From assembly GCA_030627625.1 (NCBI GenBank), contig DAOURR010000082.1, forward strand, positions 1 through 7,076: a stretch of 7,076 bases of DNA, in the 5' to 3' direction. Made by a program: the position numbers and the translations under genes. The notes under the pieces are model-generated. The model worked only from the letters and a program-made list of their open reading frames with translations, made no database searches and had not been told where the DNA came from. This document shows, piece after piece, positions 1 to 6,042 of this stretch. This stretch comes from UBA3103 sp002365855 (GTDB lineage: Bacteria; Bacillota; Desulfotomaculia; Desulfotomaculales; Pelotomaculaceae). Within the stretch, counting starts at the first letter, position 1; each line of letters opens with the position of its first letter.

Positions 1-160
1 ACGAATGTGCAAAAAAATCATGCCGGGCAGGACTAATGAACGTGCAAGATTACACCTTTGCGGGTGGGCTGGTGTCGGCAGCGTTTTTGAGGTGTGATTC
101 AAAATAGGCAAATCGTTCTAAAGTAGCTGGTGAGATAGTTAATCAATACGAGGTGGTTAT

Positions 161-484
161 ATGCCTTACAAGGACCCAGAAAAAAGCCGAGCTTATCAAA
201 GAGAATATCGACGTATGCGGCGCGCTGGTAAAAGTACAACCCCTGGTCAAACCCTAATACCTATGCCGTTCAAAATGAAAACAGCGCAAGACATCTTAGT
301 AATTATTTCAGAACAGGTACAAGCTGTAAGAAATGCACCGAAGGAAGAGGCGGGTACACTGGAGAAGGCCCGGTGTATCGGTTATCTATGCGGTATTGGC
401 TTAAAGGCTGTTGAAGTGGCAGACCTGGAAGGTCGTTTGAATGCATTGGAACAGATTCTAAAAGGGAGAAGATCAACAGCATGA
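161..484 (+). CDS. Small basic hypothetical protein, first gene of an accessory cassette
   Basis: A 107-residue protein I cannot assign to a named family. The N-terminus (residues 3-23) is very rich in Lys, Arg and Tyr, with a DPEKSRAYQREYRR stretch. N-termini of this kind are common in small hypothetical proteins of Gram-positive phages and mobile elements and would suit nucleic-acid contact. Residues about 67-103 look like one or two amphipathic helices ending in a short Leu-spaced segment (LEGRLNALEQIL) that could dimerise. There is no signal peptide or membrane segment. The ATG start is supported by an AGGTGG Shine-Dalgarno at 151-156. The stop overlaps the next start as ATGA (481-484), so the two genes are probably translationally coupled. 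Coding status is well supported by the start, the Shine-Dalgarno and this overlap. A DNA-binding role is inference only. Confidence 0.8.
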   Translation: MPYKDPEKSRAYQREYRRMRRAGKSTTPGQTLIPMPFKMKTAQDILVIISEQVQAVRNAPKEEAGTLEKARCIGYLCGIGLKAVEVADLEGRLNALEQILKGRRSTA

Positions 485-993
485 AAAAGCTTGACAAGTT
501 TTATGATACTTTCAGCTCTGACGAACGTTTAAAGCTCGCCCTTGCGGCTCAAATACGGGGCGATCAGCAGGAACTGAAAAGACTGTGGAACACCTGCCCA
601 CAAAAAATCTACAGCTTGCCAGAAGCTGAATTTGATGAAAAGATGGAAGGGATCTTACTACTTGCCAAGTCGGTCCTCACTCAACTGCTCTTAACGGAAA
701 AAGACCTCCAAATCATAATGATAAGTACAAAGTGGTATATACGCTATATCACGGCCACCGTCGAGAATTATGCCAGGGGAGCAAATAACGCTTGGAAAAG
801 GCTGGGACAGAGAGGGAAAATACCTTTTGATGTTGATGGACGGGAACCAACCGATGAAGAACTGGAAAGCATAGGACTTGCTGCTGCTTTAGAAGAACTG
901 CCGGGACCGCTTATTAGGCAACGTGAGGAGATAATAGCCGAATTGAAGGGGTATATGGCAGCATTCAAAAGTTTTGTTCAGAAATTGGGGTAA
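481..993 (+). CDS. Hypothetical protein, tandem paralogue A, truncated by a frameshift
   Basis: A 170-residue frame with no recognised family. It starts at the ATG in the ATGA overlap, with GGGAG at 464-468 as a distant Shine-Dalgarno (12 nt). Residues 1-40 align closely with the N-terminus of the gene at 1162: both share the pattern MKK..K.YD....ER.KL.LAA..RGD..EL..L..TCP, roughly half identical by eye. The middle is helical and mildly hydrophobic (about residues 55-95) but has no clear transmembrane span. The frame ends at TAA 991-993, right after a run of four G. Moving to the -1 frame at that run restores a C-terminus that aligns with the paralogue, so this reading frame is probably the 5' part of a longer gene of about 236 residues. 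Function is unknown; it is soluble and probably cytoplasmic. Confidence 0.75.
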   Translation: MKKLDKFYDTFSSDERLKLALAAQIRGDQQELKRLWNTCPQKIYSLPEAEFDEKMEGILLLAKSVLTQLLLTEKDLQIIMISTKWYIRYITATVENYARGANNAWKRLGQRGKIPFDVDGREPTDEELESIGLAAALEELPGPLIRQREEIIAELKGYMAAFKSFVQKLG

Positions 994-1190
994 AAGCCGG
1001 AGAAGTGATTTCTGCATACGAAGAGACCCGGGATGCTTACCAGAGGTTAAAACAATACCTGGAAGAGAGTATCCCACCTAATGAAAAATATCTTAATACG
1101 ATGTATGCTGCTTTCTGTGAACATTTATCTATGTTCAAAGACAAGAAAGGAGATTTTTGCGTTGAAAAAAAATTTATCCAAACTCTATGA
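990..1190 (+). pseudogene. Out-of-frame C-terminal part of paralogue A
   Basis: Reading from base 990 in the -1 frame relative to the gene at 481 gives about 66 residues starting VKAGEVISAYEETRDAYQRL. These line up with the C-terminus of the intact paralogue: FKSFVQKLG-VKAGEVISAYE against LEIFCQEVD-VPLEHMLVWAP, then LNTMYAAFCEHLSMFKD against VDSYIALYHQLWTAKTG. A GTG at 1005 could start a separate 61-residue protein, but its GGAG (999-1002) is only 2 nt away, too close to work well. The simplest reading is that a base was lost in the GGGG run at 987-990. A sequencing error or programmed -1 slippage are the alternatives; the site is not a canonical slippery heptamer. The restored end overlaps the next gene's TTG start by 29 nt. 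Confidence 0.65.
1148..1152 (+). promoter_or_regulatory. Ribosome binding site that sets the start of paralogue B
   Basis: AGGAG lies 9 nt before the TTG at 1162. The in-frame ATG at 1081 has no comparable site, and starting there would add 27 residues with no counterpart in paralogue A, so the TTG start is preferred. Confidence 0.75.
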
Positions 1191-1782
1191 CCGTCTGACC
1201 GGTGAAGAGCGTTTCAAGCTCACCCTGGCTGCAATCGCCAGGGGGGATAAGGGGGAGTTGGAGCATTTAAAACAAACCTGCCCGAGATACGACTACCGCA
1301 TCATGGATCCAGCCTGTGCGGATAGATTTGAGTTAAGTATGATAATAGCGCTGGCTTTTTCTATGGACTGGATAAGCATAGAAAGGTCATACATCATCAT
1401 GATGTTTTGTTTAAAAGTTATGGCATTTATGCCGTGTATTTTTGACAATAAGGCTATATACCTTCTTGATTTCAAGGATGACCGTGAGGCTTCGTTAAAC
1501 ACCGGCCTGACTGAACGATGTATTGCTGAACTCACGGAAAAAAAGATTGCACTTAAATCCGTGCAAACAGCCCTGGAAATATTCTGTCAGGAAGTTGACG
1601 TACCACTTGAACACATGCTTGTATGGGCACCCGATATATATGAGTGGATTAATGAATACAAACCCACTTTGGCTGACGTGGAGCCGGACGAAGTAGTTGT
1701 GGATTCATACATAGCCCTGTATCACCAATTATGGACCGCAAAAACCGGGCAGACCTTCACCGATCCCAAGCCGGCTGCATGA
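1162..1782 (+). CDS. Hypothetical protein, tandem paralogue B (intact)
   Basis: A 206-residue protein read from TTG 1162. The open frame reaches back to an ATG at 1081, but that stretch is already covered by the C-terminal coding part of paralogue A. From TTG the sequence begins KKNLSKLYDRLTGEERFKLT and matches paralogue A from the first residue. The N-terminal module (about 1-41) ends in TCP. A Cys- and Met-rich hydrophobic helical region follows (about 56-95, ALAFSMDW and MMFCLKVMAFMPCIF), which could be a buried core or a weakly membrane-associated helix. A C-terminal part (about 130-195) contains FCQEVDVPLEHMLVWAP. No catalytic motif is recognisable. Genes with this style of N-terminus seem familiar to me as hypothetical proteins in clostridial accessory regions, but I cannot name a family. 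An intrinsic terminator 30 nt downstream closes the unit. Confidence 0.8.
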   Translation: MKKNLSKLYDRLTGEERFKLTLAAIARGDKGELEHLKQTCPRYDYRIMDPACADRFELSMIIALAFSMDWISIERSYIIMMFCLKVMAFMPCIFDNKAIYLLDFKDDREASLNTGLTERCIAELTEKKIALKSVQTALEIFCQEVDVPLEHMLVWAPDIYEWINEYKPTLADVEPDEVVVDSYIALYHQLWTAKTGQTFTDPKPAA

Positions 1783-1811
1783 AAGAGGATTTTCGCCCAA
1801 TATTCCTTAGT

Positions 1812-1842
1812 AAGCCCTACTCAGTTAGAGTGTGGGTTTTTT
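1812..1842 (+). terminator. Rho-independent terminator of the three-gene cassette
   Basis: The left arm AAGCCCTACTC (1812-1822) pairs with GAGTGTGGGTTT (1828-1839), with two G-T wobbles and one bulged T, around a 5-nt AGTTA loop. A run of six T follows the GGG (1837-1842). Its position 30 nt after the stop of the gene at 1162 fits termination of that transcript. Confidence 0.85.
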
Positions 1843-1862
1843 CTATTTAAAACGAAGTATGA

Positions 1863-2048
1863 TTGAAACGACGGCAGAATTATGTTAATTTGGAAGCGGA
1901 AGCTATAAAGAATATGGGACCTGATTGCTTCAAACATGAACAATTAAACAGCCTTTCCTGTGCCTTTCTTAGCCCCGATCTCATACCCCCGAATATGATT
2001 GCCTTATCCGTTCAAATTTTGAGGCGGAGAACTGATTCTACAGCGTGA
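1863..2048 (+). CDS. Doubtful small ORF, 61 residues
   Basis: An open frame from a TTG codon, beginning KRRQNYVNLEAEAIKNMGPD and ending RRRTDSTA. It has no convincing Shine-Dalgarno (upstream bases are AAACGAAGTA), lies just past a terminator with no visible promoter, and matches no family I know. It may be a chance frame or a remnant of an older gene. It is listed because it is the only open frame of any size between the terminator at 1842 and the promoter near 2200. The reverse strand of this stretch is broken by stops. Confidence 0.2.
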   Translation: MKRRQNYVNLEAEAIKNMGPDCFKHEQLNSLSCAFLSPDLIPPNMIALSVQILRRRTDSTA

Positions 2049-2168
2049 AGTATTTCATTATCTCGGTTGTAACCTTTATAAAACTAATTTCCCCTTTTCG
2101 TACAAGTCAAAGACTAAACTCAGCCCCTCTAAAGATAAAAAGGGCTTCAAATACAAAATGCTTTTTAA

Positions 2169-2187
2169 TTGTCAATATCTTGTCAAT
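2169..2187 (+). repeat. Direct repeat TTGTCAAT x2, 11-bp period, upstream of the promoter
   Basis: TTGTCAAT occurs at 2169-2176 and again at 2180-2187, one helical turn apart. It sits at about -40 to -22 relative to the predicted transcription start. Neither copy has correct -35 spacing to the -10 element (22 and 11 nt), so the pair may be a regulator site rather than a -35 box. Confidence 0.4.
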
Positions 2188-2193
2188 CTGATT

Positions 2194-2202
2194 TGCTATA
2201 AT
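2194..2202 (+). promoter_or_regulatory. Extended -10 promoter of the DUF932 gene
   Basis: TGCTATAAT is a perfect extended -10 element (TGn followed by the consensus TATAAT), which can work without a good -35 box. It predicts a transcript start near 2209. That is only about 5 nt before the ATG at 2214, which argues that translation starts further downstream at 2262-2265. Confidence 0.7.
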
Positions 2203-2212
2203 AATAAAAAGC

Positions 2213-2231
2213 TATGCCATATTATGGTATA
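2213..2231 (+). promoter_or_regulatory. Operator-like dyad just downstream of the predicted transcription start
   Basis: TATGCCATATTATGGTATA is a 19-bp dyad centred on T2222 with a single mismatched pair (G2216 with T2228). It lies at about +5 to +23 of the predicted transcript, where a bound repressor would block initiation or escape. A weak RNA hairpin is also possible, but the 1-nt centre makes a DNA-level dyad more likely. The regulator is not known. Confidence 0.45.
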
Positions 2232-2246
2232 TTAAAGAAAAATTAT

Positions 2247-2254
2247 GGGGGTGA
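2247..2254 (+). promoter_or_regulatory. Ribosome binding site that sets the start of the DUF932 gene
   Basis: GGGGGTGA can pair over 8 bases with the 16S rRNA tail (one G-U pair). It lies 7 nt before GTG 2262 and 10 nt before ATG 2265, and downstream of the ATG at 2214, so the start belongs at 2265 or 2262. Confidence 0.7.
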
Positions 2255-2264
2255 GCCAGAAGTG

Positions 2265-3197
2265 ATGAATAATGAAGAAAAGACATCTTGGTATGGACAG
2301 AAGACAAAACTTTACATCGGCACTCTGCCGCAATTAATAGAACATATACCTTACTTTGAGAAGGTACCGTTTGCTGTAAATAAAATTGAAAATGAATATT
2401 ATCATACGATTTTAAGCTTTCAGAATAATTCTCCCGGGCCGGTACCGGTGGCCATTGTTTCCAAGCAGTATGAACTTGTCCAGCACTACGACATCCTAAT
2501 GGTTATAGCCGGTGCCTTGGAGAATATTAAGATAGATCCTCGGCAAGTACAAACCGAACTGTGCCTTTCCGCCTATGGTGAAAAGATGCGTTTTCGGGCA
2601 ATCTTTCCCCATTATGACTTGGACCCGGGCGATGGGCACCCGGTGGGTATGCGTCTCACCTGCTTTAATTCAGTGGATAGAACTAGCGCACTTGAATTTT
2701 ATATTGAGTGGTATCGACTTGTTTGCAGTAATGGAATGTTGCAGGAAGAATTGGAGCGATTTCGCCGGATTCACCAGTGGCCGTTGACTATTGGTGACGT
2801 CGCTGCTTATCTTAAAGAGCATTTCGAACGGTTTCCGAAAGAAGGCCAGAACCTTGTAGCAATGTTAAGCAAAAAAGTGAATAAAGAAGATTTAATATCC
2901 TGGGTAAATAACGATGTAGCCCAACGGTGGGGTAATCATCAAGCTGCTAGAGTACTTCATATTTGTCGTACCGGTTTTGATGCCGTAGTTTTACAGGGCA
3001 ATGTTAGGATGCAACCTGACCAATATCCCATGAAAAAATTACAGCAAGTTCCGGGTGCACCAAAAGATGCTGACAATGCATATCATATCTGCCAAGCGCT
3101 GACCTGGGTGGCGCAGCAGAGCCGGACTATCCAGGGCCAGTGGGAAAAGACTAAGGATGTAACAAGGTTGTTGGCAAAGTTAAAGGAAGTGGCCTGA
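2265..3197 (+). CDS. DUF932-family phage/plasmid-type protein
   Basis: A 310-residue soluble protein when read from ATG 2265. The same frame is open from ATG 2214 (327 residues), but the promoter and Shine-Dalgarno favour 2265, or the adjacent GTG 2262. The assignment to DUF932 is by recognition: a beta-rich N-terminal half (PVAIVSKQYELVQHYD, then a region ending VGMRLTCFNSVDRTSALEF) leads to the typical W.RLVCSNGM signature at about residues 149-158. A helical C-terminal half carries HICRTG and ALTWVAQQSRTIQGQWEK. DUF932 proteins occur on phages, plasmids and integrative elements. Their biochemical role is not established to my knowledge; replication or recombination-related functions have been proposed from context. 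The gene stands alone with its own promoter and possible operator. No good terminator was found downstream. Family call is fairly firm; function unknown. Confidence 0.85.
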   Translation: MNNEEKTSWYGQKTKLYIGTLPQLIEHIPYFEKVPFAVNKIENEYYHTILSFQNNSPGPVPVAIVSKQYELVQHYDILMVIAGALENIKIDPRQVQTELCLSAYGEKMRFRAIFPHYDLDPGDGHPVGMRLTCFNSVDRTSALEFYIEWYRLVCSNGMLQEELERFRRIHQWPLTIGDVAAYLKEHFERFPKEGQNLVAMLSKKVNKEDLISWVNNDVAQRWGNHQAARVLHICRTGFDAVVLQGNVRMQPDQYPMKKLQQVPGAPKDADNAYHICQALTWVAQQSRTIQGQWEKTKDVTRLLAKLKEVA

Positions 3198-3612
3198 TAA
3201 TACATATTATGAGAAAAAACTAGCTCTGGGTATAGGCGATACCAGGGAACAACCTCGCCCTAGAAGTTCCTAAAATACCAGCTTCAATTGATCTTTTAGA
3301 GAGTATATATTAACACAAATAAACAGGAGGAATTAGGTAAATTGCAGGAAATTTGACAACATTTGTTGAATGATAGATAAGTTCTGGGCAAATAGGTCTA
3401 TAAAAATGGGTGTGAGATTTGCTATGAAGCCGCCTTGAAGAACTACAGATTAATGCAGCGGTTCGCGGTTGTTAAGGAGCAAGGCAGTTCATAAAAAGAA
3501 CCGCATGGCTCGTGCTTTGATTTTTAACTTTTGTGAGAAAAGAAACGTAAGTTACGAACTGATAGAAGGCATCCGTTCGTATAAATAAACACCTGAAAGA
3601 GGCGGTTTTAAT
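3198..3612. other. 415-nt stretch without an intact gene
   Basis: This stretch holds a strong unused-looking AGGAGG site (3325-3330), a decayed small gene (separate entry) and a perfect TTGACA hexamer at 3353-3358 without a good -10. It also has a 7-bp inverted repeat, GCGGTTC (3458-3464) and GAACCGC (3498-3504), and a TATAAA at 3580-3585 that might serve as a -10 for hsdM but lacks a clear -35. A weak imperfect hairpin near 3224-3246 has no T run. The hsdM promoter is therefore not assigned. Confidence 0.5.
3342..3588 (+). pseudogene. Decayed small CxxC-containing gene spread over several frames
   Basis: Three neighbouring pieces read like one protein once frames are joined. The first is MIDKFWANRS from ATG 3370. 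The second is YKNGCEICYEAALKNYRLMQ and onward to VVKEQGS in the next frame (about 3399-3491). The third is HKKNRMARALIFNFCEKRNV and onward to ELIEGIRSYK, ending at TAA 3586-3588, back in the first frame. An AGGAGG at 3325-3330 is well placed for TTG 3342, whose frame dies after four codons; a further short piece, NLTTFVE, bridges to 3370. Together this suggests an original protein of about 75-85 residues with a CEIC motif and several indels. I do not recognise the family. Chance open frames are possible, since each piece is short. The last piece alone (ATG 3505 to 3588, 27 residues) could be called as a tiny ORF but has no Shine-Dalgarno. Confidence 0.4.
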
Positions 3613-6042
3613 ATGGCAGTAAAAAAGAGCGAGCTTTACAGTTCATTATGGAATAGTTGCGACGAACTTCGAGGCGGCATGGATGCTTCTTTATATAAAG
3701 ACTATGTTTTAACATTACTGTTCGTAAAATATGTCACGGACAGATTTATGGGTGACAGCTTTGCCGAAATTGAGATCCCTGAAGGCGGCAGTTTCCATGA
3801 TATGATTGAAGCCAAGGGCAAGAGCGATATCGGCGACAAGATGAATAAGATCATCAGTAAACTGGCAGAGGCAAATGGGCTCAGCGGGATTATCGATGTT
3901 GCTGATTTTGATGATGACGGCAAGCTGGGCAGTGGCAAAGACAAGGTTGATCGGTTAACCAACCTGATTGCCATATTTCAAAACGAAGCATTAGATTTTC
4001 GCAAGAATCGTGCCGGTGGCGACGATATTATCGGCGATGCCTATGAATACCTAATGAAAAACTTCGCTTCTGAAAGCGGCAAAAGTAAAGGGCAATTCTA
4101 TACCCCTGCTGAAGTGTCCAGGATCATGGCCAAGGTTATCGGCATCAGCGGGGCGACAGTTGCTTCTCAGACCTTGTATGACCCGTCGTGCGGTTCCGGA
4201 TCATTATTGATTCGCGCAGCAGATGAGGCTCCCCATGGAATTACCATTTATGGACAGGAATACGACACCACAACGGCCGGTCTCGCCAAGATGAACCTGG
4301 TTTTACATAACAAATCAACGGGAATCATTGCTAATGCGAACACCCTCTCAAACCCTAAATTTAAAAATGGCGAGAGCATTGAGCGGTTTGACTTTGCTGT
4401 AGCCAATCCTCCGTTTTCCTACAAGTCTTGGAGCAACGGTGTGGACACCAGCAACGATGAACGTTTTATTGGGTATAGCGCCGTACCGCCAGCCAAGAAC
4501 GGCGATTATGCCTGGCTGATTCATTTTATTCATTCGTTGAAACCTCAAAAAGGAAAGGGCGCCATAATTCTTCCCCACGGAGTGCTCTTTCGAGGCAATG
4601 CAGAGGCTGTCATCAGAAAAGAAATTATCAATAGAAAAATCATTAAAGGCATCATTGGTCTTCCGCCCAACCTTTTTTTCGGGACAGGCATACCTGCCTG
4701 CATCATCGTCATAGACAAAGAAAACGTACAGGCCAGGCAGGGCTTGTTTATGATCGATGCAAACCGCGGCTTTATCAAAGACGGGAACAAAAACAGGCTC
4801 CGGGAGCAGGATATCTACAAAATTGTAGAGTGCTTTAATAACTACATTGAAACCCCAAAGTACGCCAGAATGATCCCCTACAGCGAGATAGAGGCCAACG
4901 GTTACAACTTGAATATACCCCGATACATTGACAGCAGTGAAGAAGAGGATCTGCAGGATATATCCGCTCACCTGTCTGGCGGGATACCGCAAAAAGATAT
5001 AGAGAGATTAGGACCTTTTTGGAATGTGTTCCCGAACCTTCAGGCAGAACTTTTTGAAAACTCTACCCGGGATGGTTATTTAAAGCTGAAGGTAGAGAAA
5101 GAGGATGTTCGCGAGTCCATATACAGTAACCCTGAATTTGCAAATTACTCTAGTAAAATCAAGGAAGCTTTTCAAGAATGGAAAGATAATAACTGGACAA
5201 GGCTCAATGAAATTAAAAAAGGAGATAACCCTAAAATCTTCATAGAGGATATAGCCAATGACCTCTTGGCCAAATACAGTAACATACCTTTAATTGAACA
5301 GTACGATGTATATCAGCGCCTCATGTCTTACTGGGAAGATACCATGCAGGACGATATATATGCCATTGCCTTTGACGGCTGGGAAGCAAGCAAAGATATC
5401 GAACGGGAAATGGTTAAGAAAAAAGATGGCACAGTAACCGGAAAGATGAAATCCTTTGATGGAAGAGTTATCCCTAAAGCATTAATTATTGAAAACTACT
5501 TCTCTGGGGATAAAGGGAAAATCATTAGCATGGAAAATGCACGTGACGAGGTTATCCGCCTCATGGATGAGTTGAAAGAAGAGCACGGGGGCGAAGAGGG
5601 CCTGCTTAACGAAGTAATTAATAACAAGGGGAATATTACAAAAGGCGACCTCCAAAAGCGGATTAAAGAGATCAAAAATGAGACGGAATCAGCCGATGAG
5701 CTTGAAATATTACTTCAATATGAGAAACTAGTGGCTGATGAAAGCAAATATAATACGAAGATAAAAAATGCGGCAGCCGCCCTGGAAATGCTTGTATTTG
5801 CCCAATATGACAAACTGACCCTTGAGGAGATCAAAGAGCTTGTTGTGGAGAAGAAATGGTGCCGGACAATACTGGAGGCCATTGATGCCATCTATTCCGC
5901 TATTTCTCACCGCCTGGCCAACCGGATTGTTGAGCTTGTGGATCGATACGAGGAGCCGCTGCCTTTTATTGAAGACGAAGTTGCAGATTACGAAGCCAGG
6001 GTAAAAACTCATCTAAGAAGGATGGGATTTTCATGGAAATAA
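3613..6042 (+). CDS. hsdM: Type I restriction-modification methyltransferase subunit M (long form)
   Basis: An 809-residue N6-adenine DNA methyltransferase subunit. With HsdS it forms the modification enzyme (M2S), transferring methyl from S-adenosylmethionine to adenine in a bipartite target. Residues about 5-150 are the helical HsdM N-terminal domain (LYSSLWNSCDELRGGMDASL). The catalytic domain follows, with the SAM-binding motif DPSCGSGSLL at 190-199 and the catalytic NPPF at 265-268, both intact. From about residue 452 there is a long helical extension (GGIPQKDIERLGPFWNVFPN, later YDVYQRLMSYWEDTMQDD and EEHGGEEGLL) ending in RMGFSWK. Classical HsdM proteins such as EcoKI's have about 530 residues. 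This extended form resembles a known long HsdM type of similar length, so it is not an accidental fusion. The ATG is preceded by AGAGG (3598-3602, 10 nt). The gene overlaps hsdS by 10 nt, indicating coupled expression. Confidence 0.95.
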   Translation: MAVKKSELYSSLWNSCDELRGGMDASLYKDYVLTLLFVKYVTDRFMGDSFAEIEIPEGGSFHDMIEAKGKSDIGDKMNKIISKLAEANGLSGIIDVADFDDDGKLGSGKDKVDRLTNLIAIFQNEALDFRKNRAGGDDIIGDAYEYLMKNFASESGKSKGQFYTPAEVSRIMAKVIGISGATVASQTLYDPSCGSGSLLIRAADEAPHGITIYGQEYDTTTAGLAKMNLVLHNKSTGIIANANTLSNPKFKNGESIERFDFAVANPPFSYKSWSNGVDTSNDERFIGYSAVPPAKNGDYAWLIHFIHSLKPQKGKGAIILPHGVLFRGNAEAVIRKEIINRKIIKGIIGLPPNLFFGTGIPACIIVIDKENVQARQGLFMIDANRGFIKDGNKNRLREQDIYKIVECFNNYIETPKYARMIPYSEIEANGYNLNIPRYIDSSEEEDLQDISAHLSGGIPQKDIERLGPFWNVFPNLQAELFENSTRDGYLKLKVEKEDVRESIYSNPEFANYSSKIKEAFQEWKDNNWTRLNEIKKGDNPKIFIEDIANDLLAKYSNIPLIEQYDVYQRLMSYWEDTMQDDIYAIAFDGWEASKDIEREMVKKKDGTVTGKMKSFDGRVIPKALIIENYFSGDKGKIISMENARDEVIRLMDELKEEHGGEEGLLNEVINNKGNITKGDLQKRIKEIKNETESADELEILLQYEKLVADESKYNTKIKNAAAALEMLVFAQYDKLTLEEIKELVVEKKWCRTILEAIDAIYSAISHRLANRIVELVDRYEEPLPFIEDEVADYEARVKTHLRRMGFSWK

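Noticed and set aside
3..107. Open frame from the window edge ending at TAG 105-107, possible tail of an upstream gene (also a frame ending in FEV at about 97)
   Set aside because: Two frames are open over this short stretch and neither resembles a known C-terminus, so coding cannot be supported.
2122..2146. AGCCC...GGGCT stem upstream of the DUF932 promoter as terminator
   Set aside because: Short stem, long loop, and no adjacent T run.
2575..2787. 70-residue + strand frame inside the DUF932 gene
   Set aside because: Out-of-frame shadow of the DUF932 coding sequence, with no Shine-Dalgarno.
3224..3246. Imperfect hairpin CTGGGTAT...ATACCAGG after the DUF932 gene as terminator
   Set aside because: The stem has a mismatch and wobbles, and no T run follows.
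3353..3381. TTGACA at 3353-3358 as a promoter for hsdM
   Set aside because: The -35 is perfect, but the candidates at 15-17 nt spacing (TAGATA, GATAAG) are poor, and the leader would be over 220 nt through the decayed gene.
3458..3504. Inverted repeat GCGGTTC / GAACCGC with a 33-nt spacer as an attachment site or RNA element
   Set aside because: Only 7 bp perfect with a long spacer and inside probable former coding sequence; it could be chance.
4348..4992. 214-residue open frame on the minus strand
   Set aside because: It lies fully inside hsdM opposite the conserved methyltransferase domain and has no family resemblance; it is a shadow frame.
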